Source: Myoxocephalus aenaeus
Lineage: Eukaryota > Chordata > Actinopteri > Perciformes > Cottidae
Direction: 5' to 3'
Assembly: GCA_038501785.1 (NCBI GenBank)
Contig: JBAMJR010000003.1
Location: 2,428,501-2,492,500 of the forward strand
DNA: 64,000 bases
Part shown: positions 54,561 through 64,000 of the stretch, in pieces
Numbering within the stretch: position 1 is the first letter of the stretch
Layout of the letters: every line of letters starts with the position of its first letter
The notes under the pieces: generated by a model
What the model was told of the DNA's origin: nothing
What the model saw: only the letters and a program-made list of their open reading frames with translations
The model's database searches: none
Position numbers and translations under genes: made by a program

Positions 54561-55463
54561 TATGTTGGCCATGCTCTCATAAACATTCAATCTACCAACC
54601 TGAAACGGTGCCATGTCGTGTAGTAGGCTGTAAAAGTGCAGCTCTGGGAGTCCGGCGTTCTGTTTAATGGGTGACCCCGTTAATGAAATGTGATTCAGGC
54701 GAGAGATGGATATCTGCAGTGAAATCTCTCTCCCCGCTCACCGGCTGCAGCCCAGACGTCGCCTTCTTTGCTCGCTCCTGCAGCAAAAGCGTGATTTTCG
54801 GTGTTTGGCCTTTTGTCTGGGACGATTATGTTCACCATTAACGAAGCGTTCTTCTGTTGTTGTTCACGGTAATCTGAGGTAATGCTTTTAGATGGTGCTA
54901 AAGAGATTTAGTGGCGATAGTGTGAGCTATATGAGGGCCAATTAATGCCACAGGAGGAGTTGGACAATGATGAGTCGTGTCTATTTTTTTTTTGGAACAT
55001 ATAGAGTGCAGGTTAAAATGATTTACTCCGATATGAAATATAGTACAGGTGTGCTCTGTCACTGGGAAGCACAGCAGGTAGAATGTTAAGGAAAATGCAG
55101 GCGCCCCTGCCTCAGAGGATAGACATTATATCTTCGAAGTAGATATAGAATTAACGCATTATAAATATTATTGTGGTAGAAATAAATAAATAAAACATAT
55201 TCAGAAAAAAAAGAAGCTTAGTGTAGAAATACAAATTGAATGGAGATTTACTGCGTAGAAAAGGTTAAGGACAGAAAGAGTGAAGATGCCTCGGTATCTA
55301 TGTACTGTATAGCACTGTGTAAAACACTTTTAGTGAAAGGGATTTCATTATTAGATTAAAAAAAAAAGTCTCCTTTCAATGAAAATCTATCAAGGTCACT
55401 CCCTCTTCTGGAAAAGAAAAGTCCCTTTCTCTATTCCCATAGCAGGAATGTCATGGCCAACCT

Positions 55464-55904
55464 TCAATGAAATTGAAATTGGCCACAATTACCAACGCAG
55501 GTGACGCCGTCGACGACACGCAGGTCCTCTGTCCTGCAAAGAAGCCGACCGCGGCGTAACTTTTGCCTCAAAGCGACGCAGCGCCGTCTGCCAACCCGCC
55601 GCGTCGGTAGCTCTGTAACTCGAACGGGGTCGCTCTGCCGCTTGCCTCGTGGTCGTGGACACGGAGGATGGAGCCATTGCAGTTCAAGGTAACTTCCCCC
55701 AGAGTTGTGCAATCCTGCCTCGTAGTAATATGAACTGCTGCGAAGCGTTTCGGTGTCAGATGACCCTTCAAGGTCGCGGATGTGTCGCACCAACTGGACC
55801 TCCTGGATTAAGGTCATGGATTTGGTTTCAGAGGCGGGAAGAAAACCAATGAGCGCGCGGACGCTCTTCAACCAAAATAGATAACTAGATGATGTATCCG
55901 GCAT
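55464..55904 (-). other. Unassigned GC-rich open stretch
   Basis: A 146-codon minus-strand frame is open here and other frames are also long, which reflects low stop content in GC-rich DNA. I recognise no domain. The + strand at 55845 has an inverted CCAAT box (AACCAATGAGCGCGCGGACG). It lies 25 bp from MITE copy 2. Not called as a gene. Confidence 0.3.
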
Positions 55905-55928
55905 TTATATACTTTTACAGCAATATAG

Positions 55929-56264
55929 TACCGTAAATTTCGGGTTATAAGCCGCTACTACCTTCGGTCAGTGTCCCCGTTAGCTCCCCGCTGTAGCCAG
56001 CTGGGGCTCCTGCTAGCGCTCCGTCACTTCCCCGCTAACTTCCGCTAGCTCCCTGAAAACCACCGAAGGTCGCGGGACCAGGCTCGACACCCGACTTGGG
56101 CAGAGGGGACGCGGGCAGTAGCAGCAGCAGCGGGCAGTAGCAGCAGCAGTGGCCGGTAGCAGCAGAAGCGCTAGCTAGCAGCGCTAGCTAGCATTGCTAC
56201 TAGCTTGCTACAGCGGGGACACTGATCAGCCGTAGGAGCGGCTTGTAACCCGAAATGTACGGTA
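55929..56264. mobile_element. MITE copy 2, TACCGTAAA-type inverted ends
   Basis: The left end is TACCGTAAATTTCGGGTTAT, then AAGCCGCTACTACCTTCGGT. The right end, on the other strand, is TACCGTACATTTCGGGTTAC, then AAGCCGCTCCTACGGCTGAT. Inside are GTGTCCCCG arms and a GCTAGC/AGC-rich core without long tandem expansion. Same family as copy 1 at 32345-32843. Confidence 0.9.
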
Positions 56265-57123
56265 ATCATGAAATGATGATGACTAGGTTAATATGCATTT
56301 AGTTTCCTGCTACTTTATGGCACATATTGTTAAACGTTAGTAATATTTTCATACTCTATATAAAAGGTCTGAAAAATATGCTTGTAGACCTTTTTTATTG
56401 GCATTTTCCGCTGCTGCATTAACAGGAAATATGAAAGGGGTCCATTTAGAGCGCTGGTTTATACACATAATATAGCTTATTTCTTTCTCATTCAGATTAG
56501 GCGCTTGGATCGTTTAGTGAGTGAATGAAGCCGCACCTGTAAAGGTGTTGGGGGACCTGCATCCCGTGGCATGACTCGCACCTCATAGCCGGGCAGCGGT
56601 CCAGCATCCCTCCACCCTCTTGGTCTGCGCTGCTGGATGCCCGTCAGTGGCAGCGCTAAGATAATGACTTATTGATAAGAAGGGATGCACATTAGCGTGG
56701 AGCCAGCTGGCCACCACTGCTTCACCACCCGGAGCATTGCTGAGGCAATTACCTGGACTGGGTCACAACGCTGTCAGTTTATATCTTTATTCTTCCATTT
56801 TACTCTCGGTCAGTCGGTAATATTTAAGTCAATGTGCAACTGATATGCCACCAAAATGAAAAATGAGCAGAAGGAAATAAAGGTGGATTGCACTTGAGAA
56901 AAGTATTGCAGATGTACTTACAGCTCTATATTTATATTGTTGTTTTTTCATATCTTTGTGTGACTTTTCGGCCGTGGCTCCTCAGTGAGCAGCCAACCAA
57001 CATTTTGAAATATCATTCTCAACTTACAAGATGTTATCATACTTAATGCAGTTCATATATAGACACTACATATACTTTGCATTTTTGCACTTTCTTTCCC
57101 AAATTAATACACTCTGTTGTTTT

Positions 57124-57485
57124 CAAAGTCAAAGTCAGTTTTATTTGTCACTTCTTCCATATTGTGCAAACATACAGAGGACCTGAAATTATGTTTCTCT
57201 AAAAGTGAATAGTGCAACATTTAAAAAAGTAAAAAATAGACAACATATAACATATAAACAACATATAAACATATAAACATAGTGCAGAAACATAAAGTGA
57301 ATAGTGCACATTTAAAAAAGTAAAAAATAGACAACATATAACATATAAACATAGTGCAAAGACATATAACATATAGTGCATATAACATATAGTGCAAATA
57401 TTGAGCATTTTCCATTCCTGTTATTTTTGTGTACTGTGACAAACAAATGTATACCTTGGGGATGAATACAGTATCTATCTATCAT
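57124..57485. mobile_element. Dispersed repeat, sister of the 27476-27709 copy
   Basis: CAAAGTCAAAGTCAGTTTTA, then TTTGTCACTTCTTCC and CATACAGAGGACCTGAAATT match the copy in mctp2 intron 9. This copy has internal duplications of ACATATAACATATAAACA and extends to GGGATGAATACAGTATCTAT plus CTATC, a retroelement-type tail. Confidence 0.75.
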
Positions 57486-58190
57486 ATTGTTGGATATATT
57501 GTTACAGATTAAAACGTTTCCCTTTGATTGGTTTTGTGATCTTTTGCCTGATGATTAAATAATAATTAAATAAATCTGCAACACTGACCAAATGCATGAG
57601 CATGTTTTCTATATTTCTATATAAAAAAATGTTTTCAGGGCTTGCACACGGTTCTGCTTCACCTTTCCCCTCCTCCACAACGATAAAAGAAGCTCGGCAC
57701 GTCGAAGCCACGGAGAGTTCCCGCGTGTTACCCAGTTGACATCCATGTACTCTGAGATGAAAAACATTTCTGAACGGGGCCAAAGGAGTAAGTCTGGCGC
57801 ATCCGGGCGGCTTTGGGAGAGGGGAGGGGAGGGACGCGGGTTGTGAGATTCCCAGCGTGTCCACAGATGACAGTCCTTCGCCCAGGGCCCGGCCGACGCA
57901 GCGACATTGTGCGCCTGTCATGGCCGCCCGTCAGCAGCAGATGAAGCTGTCAGCGGGGCGATGACTTCATTCTGACAGCCGCTCCTCCCTCTCTCTTCAC
58001 AGAAATATGTTGGGTCTCAAAGCTGCCACGGCAGACGCTGGACAGAGGGTCAGGGGCCAAACGCGGAGCAAAAGCATTCCCTTCCACTCTAACCTGCTCT
58101 CAATGAGCCGCTCACCTCCAGGGCTCCCATTCAGCCCGAAGGGCCCCGGGGCCCCAGATCTCTCACACTGCCTGCCGGGGGAGCTGTGTG

Positions 58191-58192
<2 letters not shown>

Positions 58193-58227
<35 letters not shown>

Positions 58228-58696
58228 ATGACAGCCATCACTCTCTTTCTCTCTCCCTCCCTCTCTCTCTCTCTCTCGTTCTCGCTCTCTCTATATGACA
58301 GCCATCTCTCTCTCTCCCTCTCTCTCCCTCTCTCTCTCCCTCTCTCTCTATGACAGCCATCTCTCCCTCTCTCTCTCCCTCCCTCCCTCTTCCTCCCTCT
58401 CTCTCTCTCTCCCTCTCTCTCTATGACAGCCATCTCTCTCTCCCTCTCTCTGGCTGTCATAGAGAGAGAGAGTGAGAACGAGAGAGAGAGGGAGGAAGAG
58501 AGGGAGAGGGATAGAGAGGGGCTCTATCCCTCTCCCTCTCTCTCTCGCCCCCCTCTCTCTCTCCCTCTCTATCCCTCTCCCTCTCTACCTCTCCCTCCAT
58601 CCCTCTCTCATTCTCTCTCTCTCTCTCTCTCTATGACAACCATCTCCCTCTCTCTCTCTCTCTCCCTCCCCCTCTCTCTCTCTATGACAACCATCT

Positions 58697-58738
<42 letters not shown>

Positions 58739-59175
58739 GACAACCATCTCCCTCTCTCTCTCTCTCTATGACAACCATCCCCCTCTCTCTCTCCCTCCCC
58801 TCCCTCTCTCTCTATGACAACCATCTCTCTCTCTCTCTCCCTCCCTCTCTCTCTCTCCCTCTCTCTCTCTCCCTCCCTCTCCCTCTCTCTCTATGACAAC
58901 CATCTCTCTCTCTCTCCCTCCCTCTCTCTCTCTCCCTCCCTCTCCCTCTCTCCCTCTCTCTCTCTCCCTCCCTCTCCCTCTCTCTCTATGACAACCATCT
59001 CTCTCTCTCTCCCTCCCTCTCTCTCTCTCCCTCTCTCTCTCTCCCTCCCTCTCCCTCTCTCTCTATGACAACCATCTCTCTCTCTCTCCCTCCCTCTCTC
59101 TCTCTCCCTCTCTCTCTCTCCCTCCCTCTCCCTCTCTCTCTATGACAACCATCTCTCTCTCCCTCTCTCTCTCTG
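58193..59175. repeat. Pyrimidine (CT/CCT)n satellite with TATGACA(A/G)CCAT punctuation
   Basis: Nearly 1 kb of C/T-only sequence is broken about every 30-95 bp by TATGACAGCCAT (first part) or TATGACAACCAT (58632 on). A segment at about 58450-58535 is inverted (GGCTGTCATAGAGAGAGAGA). Several 75-80-bp higher-order units repeat at 58890-59150. Confidence 0.95.
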
Positions 59176-59925
59176 GATAGAGAGACACCGTGTCCCCAGC
59201 AGAGAGGGATAGTGAGTCCAGCAGCAGTTCAAACCCTTCATGACAGAAAGTGATTCATCTGATGAGGATGAAATGACTCAGAGTCTGAGAATAAATATGT
59301 ATTCATAAACTTTCTCTTGATGATGAAGTGAGCAAGAGAAGCGCTGGTTTAGTGTTTCCTTGTTTGAATGGAGCTGACAGAGCGTCTGCAGGATGGAGGC
59401 CTCTCTTCCACAGCAACTTCCTCTTCATTCTGCAAACTAACTCAATATAACACATAAAGGGGTTTCACAAATATTCACAGTAATTCATACAAAGGGACTA
59501 TATTCATACGTTGAAATAATGATGTGCTCACCTTTAACCGAGGCCTGCAGTTGATCAAAGTGTCTCCATCACACAGGTAGAGAGGTAATCATGCCCTGTG
59601 CACTGTGTTTGTTTAATGTATGGCGACAGTGCAAAGCTTACACATTGAAGGAGAGGCTGATCAGATCTGAGATGGTCACGGTGCCGTGGTGTGAATAATA
59701 TCTAGTGTGTGTCTGCATGTCAGAGTATTCAAGGTGCGCATGTGGCATGGACCAGATGGGGAGCAGGGTAAATATGGCTGTGGTGAGTAATGCAATGTTT
59801 TAGTTTCAGGGGAAATGGATAAATGGAGGGAAAAAAAGACAGTTTTACAGTAAATATTATATACATTATTCAAAATAGATAAGGCTGCTAATTATTTGTC
59901 AACAAGGAAAGCCAAAGAACACTGA

Positions 59926-60715
59926 TATGATCAGAACCCTGACACATGAATGAATATGATCAGAACCCTGACACATGGATGAATATGATCAGAACCCTGA
60001 CACATGAATTAATATGATCAGAACCCTGACACATGAATTAATATGATCAGAACCCTGACACATGAATGAATATGATCAGAACCCTAACACATGAATTAAT
60101 ATGATCAGAACCCTGACACATGAATTAATATGATCAGAACCCTAACACATGAATTAATATGATCAGAACCCTGACACATGGATGAATATGATCAGAACCC
60201 TGACACATGAATGAATATGATCAGAACCCTGACACATGAATGAATATGATCAGAACCCTGACACATGAATTAATATGATCAGAACCCTAACACATGAATG
60301 AATATGATCAGAACCCTGACACATGAATTAATATGATCAGAACCCTGACACATGAATGAATATGATCAGAACCCTGACACATGAATGAATATGATCAGAA
60401 CCCTGACACATGAATTAATATGATCAGAACCCTGACACATGAATGAATATGATCAGAACCCTAACACATGAATTAATATGATCAGAACCCTAACACATGA
60501 ATAATATGATCAGAACCCTGACACATGAATTAATATGATCAGAACCCTGACACATGAATTAATATGATCAGAACCCTGACACATGAATTAATATAATCAG
60601 AACCCTGACACATGAATGAATATGATCAGAACCCTGACACATGAATTAATATGATCAGAACCCTAACACATGAATGAATATGATCAGAACCCTGACACAT
60701 GAATAATATGATCAA
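59926..60715. repeat. 29-bp minisatellite, about 27 copies
   Basis: The unit is ATGATCAGAACCCTGACACA followed by TGAATTAAT, with variants TGAATGAAT, TGGATGAAT and CCCTAACACA. A few copies are shortened (TGAATAAT). Variants are interleaved, without unique spacers. Confidence 0.97.
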
Positions 60716-60989
60716 CAATGAGCTGAAACAAGTGGTTTAATAACCACAAATAAAGTCCCTGCACACATTTCTCTTTTTAGATGACAGGAATATAATATCT
60801 TGGCTTTTTGGTTGACGCCCGAATTAACTGAAATTTAAAGCTCCATGACAATTCAGTTAATTTAATTTTTCTAAAATGAAGTACTACTTAGTCACATTTT
60901 TCAAAAGCTTTCTGTGTTAATGTATTTATTATTAGAGTATGTATTATTTATAGTCAATCCAGTTCCAATCAGAAATCTGTAGTGATAAA

Positions 60990-61200
60990 TATTGTGTGGC
61001 TCACGGGTGGAGTGGCCGTCCTGCGACCGCGAGGTTCACGGTTCGATCCCCGGCCTCGCCGTAGTTCCCGTGTGGAAGCGTCCTTGAGCAAGACCCTGAA
61101 CCCGTTGCTCCACAGCAGCACGCTGCGCCTACATTGATAAGGATGGGTTCAAATGCAGAGATCACATTTCATGTATGTAATATGACGAACGTAATAATGT
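60990..61200 (+). mobile_element. tRNA-derived SINE
   Basis: A polymerase III A box (TGGCTCACGGG, 60997-61007) and B box (GGTTCGATCCC, 61040-61050) sit at tRNA-like spacing. They are followed by the body phrase GCGTCCTTGAGCAAGACCCT and the tail GATGGGTTCAAATGCAGAGA typical of fish SINEs, ending near TATGACGAACGTAATAATG. The element is not a functional tRNA: no acceptor stem pairing is apparent. Confidence 0.85.
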
Positions 61201-63940
61201 TTTTTTTTAAATTGAACTTTCTTTATTTAATTTGACAGTCAGTTGTTGACTGTTTATTCTGGTAGGTATCATTGTATTCATTATGGATTATTGCTTGTTG
61301 ATCACGGTTTATGAATACAAATATACATCTTTATCCGGGCTCAAGAGGTTTATTTAACTGCTCTTGAAATGAGAAGAGTATTTTACAGCCTTGATGAATC
61401 TGTGCCCTTGAGTACGTTTTAGTGTGTGAAATAATGTTTAAACATTCAGTCATGGAATTAGAGTTCAAATTATAATTCTGGTTTCATTTTTCCCTGCATG
61501 TCTTTTAAGTTTCCGTGGATCGTGGCTGTCTGGAGCCGGTCCTGCTATCCATATATTCATTCATTCATCCATCATCAATAAACGACATAGTCTGAGTTCA
61601 TATCACAGTGTCACTGTTCCAGTGTGTTAGTCACAACTGGAAAATATTGATCTGAGGTTTTCTTACATTTAATTTGATAGCTGCAAGTACACATTACAAG
61701 TTCCCACACTATATTGGGTCAATATGTCATATTCTGTTTTCTAAGTGTTCTCAGAAATACATCCATTCACACGTGGCCTTTGTCAAAAGAGGAATGTGAA
61801 GTTCTAATGCACAGAATAATATCATATATGCACATATTTCTGCAAAAGGCATTACTCTTTTTGTCCTAAAGATAGTTTTTTAGGGCGTTTGGGGTTTTAT
61901 TTGATAGCAACAACATTGTGAGAATTGACAGAACCGCCTTAACCCATATCTCACACGGCAGAATGAAGCAAAATAAGGGTTAATTTAACATTACGTCAGC
62001 AATATATATGTATTTTTATTTATTTTTTGCTATTTTACAGATAGGCTGTGAGAGAAAAACAAATCCTGGAACCCGCCAGTGTAAGCACAGCACATTTCAC
62101 TACTCTGCTATTATATAACAGATTACAGCCGCCCGTTACATAACACATCTAAATGGAGAGACTCTCTTTGCACGCAACCAAAATGCAAAACTGATGCTGC
62201 TTTTTAGTTTCGTCCATTTGTTTCACATCATGGACTTCAATGTGGGACTTTTTTTTTTTTGTTGACAATACCATGAATATATTATATTCAAATGAAACGT
62301 TGTACTGTAAGTATCCTCTTACTGAGAAGGCAAAAAAAATCCAAATCCAGATGTACTTTGAACACAACGACAGGCGAAACGCCACTTTTTTTAAATGGAA
62401 AAGTAAAGCTTTAAGCTATCACTCTAAATAAGGCCTTAAAAGCCAATGTAATGTATGTAAACCAATGTTATCCAATTACAATTCAGCTCAATGCCTCAGT
62501 TTTGCATATTTAGAGATGCAGCGTTTGAGCTTTGAACTGATTCACCCTCGCTCACTGAAGTGACCATTACATTTCCCCTCAAGGCTGCACTGAACAAGGA
62601 ACCCAAATGTCTCCTTAGATACACTGAGATAAGTGGCTGCGCCGAGAGGAGAGTGCCATCCACATTAAACACTGTGGTCGCTCCCCTTGTTCACCCAAAA
62701 TAACGGTCTGACATCAACGTGGTCTCTCTGCACGACCGGTGACACGACTTAAGATTTTAAAGTAGGTATGTCATAGTTTACATTTTAAACTGCCTTTTAA
62801 ATGGAAAGAAAATATGGTGAGAATGTTAATTTAACATTTAGTCGTTGTCCCTGCTGAAGCCTGAATAAAAAGACACGCACGCGTTTCGTCGCATCTTACA
62901 GACCTCGCTCTTCGCCAACGAGAGGTTTGAAATAAGGATAAAAACGGGGATTTTAACCAAAGCAAATAAGGCCTCCATGCATTATAATGGTTTATAACAT
63001 TTGTGCGAGATGCATGCTCTCTGAGGATGAATAGCTGAGATCATGAGGGCTGCTGGTCAGGAAAAAGTAAAGCCGAAGGAAAATCTAAATCCTTGACTCC
63101 AACTCGGCGCAGAACAGTTGGAATCCTTTATGATCACAATTCAGAAGAGTCTCCAAGTGAGTTTGACTCACGAGTGTTGTGTCTTTTGTTTCTTTATAAA
63201 GAGAGGCTGAGCCGAGCCGAGGCTCTCGCAAACTTTTTTTTGGAGTTTTACGAAACTGAGCCGGTCTCAGTTCTCTGCAGTATGCAAAGCTGCACAACAT
63301 TACCTTTTGCTTTCAGATCAACACACTTCCAGCTCGCCGCTCGCCGCCCCACGGACCCAGAGCCCCAACCCCCACACCGCATGTCTGGGATCCATTGCCA
63401 TGTGGTCCTTAAAGCAAAGAGGGAAACAGCAAGTGACAACTTGTGAATTAAAACAAGCTAAACTTCAAGAATTCCAGTGATTCCCTGTCATCCAGTTGCC
63501 CAGACCGGCAAGAATAAGAACAACCAGTAGTCAGGAGACCAAGAGGTCATAGGTCACAGCACACAGACACTATTCCTGTGACCCATGAACGATCATTGAT
63601 GATTAAGAGGTGCCGAGAAGGAAGTCAACCTCTTTCTGTCTTTGTCGGGAACAATGCTATACGCAATAGGCAACAGCAAACACAGGAGACGAGCGCTCTG
63701 GAAATCCTCTGTGATATGTCGCCTCATTTCCCCATTGCATCACTGCCCCCTGTCAATGAGATGTTTATTTGGTAGTTTCATGTTCAACAAGCTGTCGGAA
63801 ATGTTAGTTTTTTTTCTTCCTATAACATCAATTGACTTCTGTCGAAAAGCAGAGCACGAACCAGAAGAGGAGAAAAAGAAGAAAATGTCATGAAGAAAGT
63901 CGTTCTTGCACAAAGTACACTGGGTGGATAGAGCGGGAGA

Positions 63941-63960
63941 CTTATATATATATATATATT
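63941..63960. repeat. Short (TA)n tract
   Basis: Ten TA units near the window end; the rest of 61250-64000 shows no recognised feature. Confidence 0.85.
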
Positions 63961-64000
63961 AGGATTACATTTAGATGAATAATTTAAGCGTTTAGGAACA

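Larger units (their letters stand above)
41866..64000. other. Gene-poor region downstream of mctp2
   Basis: No intact protein or RNA gene is supported in these 22 kb. Listed separately are one astacin pseudogene, repeat arrays and mobile-element pieces. Between them lie long unique segments, for example 42430-43400, 46100-47900, 51690-52480, 56280-57100 and 61250-63900, where I see only short random frames. They could contain conserved regulatory DNA, as the MCTP2-NR2F2 desert does in mammals; that is inference. Confidence 0.6.

Noticed and set aside
55464..55904. 146-codon minus-strand frame as a possible gene
   Set aside because: Several overlapping frames are open because the DNA is GC-rich. 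No domain, start context or splice pattern was recognised, so it is listed only as unassigned.
58131..59068. Arg/Glu- or Ser/Leu-rich frames
   Set aside because: They are translations of the CT-rich satellite.
59926..60715. Second CRISPR-like regular array
   Set aside because: It is a plain 29-bp minisatellite; the only differences between copies are single-base variants.
61000..61072. Functional tRNA gene
   Set aside because: A and B boxes are present, but the acceptor stem does not pair and a SINE body and tail follow.

Overview
This window is a stretch of ray-finned fish (teleost) nuclear chromosome. The evidence is split vertebrate genes with GT-AG introns, many CA/TG and AT microsatellites, minisatellites, and typical teleost interspersed repeats (LINE 3' ends, MITEs, a tRNA-derived SINE). 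There is no prokaryotic or organellar signature. Both recognised protein-coding genes are on the + strand.

Layout. Positions 1-4359 hold the 3' end of mef2a, a MADS-box transcription factor of muscle and neurons. Its last three coding exons encode the C-terminal transactivation region, a conserved phospho-dependent sumoylation motif, a His/Gln tract and the C-terminal MRMDSWVT motif. About 11.5 kb of 3' UTR and intergenic DNA follows, with two minisatellites and a broken BED/hAT transposase relic. Positions 15842-41865 hold what appears to be the entire coding region of mctp2, which encodes a multiple C2 and transmembrane domain protein of the endoplasmic reticulum. I could chain 22 coding exons with consistent phases into a predicted protein of about 879 residues, close to human MCTP2. 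It has three C2 domains and two C-terminal membrane segments; the second C2 domain lacks the calcium-binding aspartates. Introns carry LINE fragments, minisatellites, a MITE and microsatellites.

Positions 41866-64000 hold no gene I can support. They contain one decayed astacin metalloprotease fragment (minus strand), several tandem arrays, a second copy of the MITE found in mctp2 intron 15, a tRNA-type SINE, LINE debris and unique-looking non-coding DNA. In mammals the flank of MCTP2 facing NR2F2 is a gene desert rich in regulatory elements. This segment may be the fish counterpart, but that is inference.

The two genes do not form an operon or pathway; they are simply tandem neighbours. No convincing new molecular system was found. 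The most interesting observations are a MITE family with GCTAGC-rich cores, one of them expanded into a 33-bp minisatellite; a precise 12-bp-period array of E-box palindromes; a 27-nt in-frame microexon in mctp2; and an mctp2 intron almost wholly made of tandem repeats that end at the splice acceptor.
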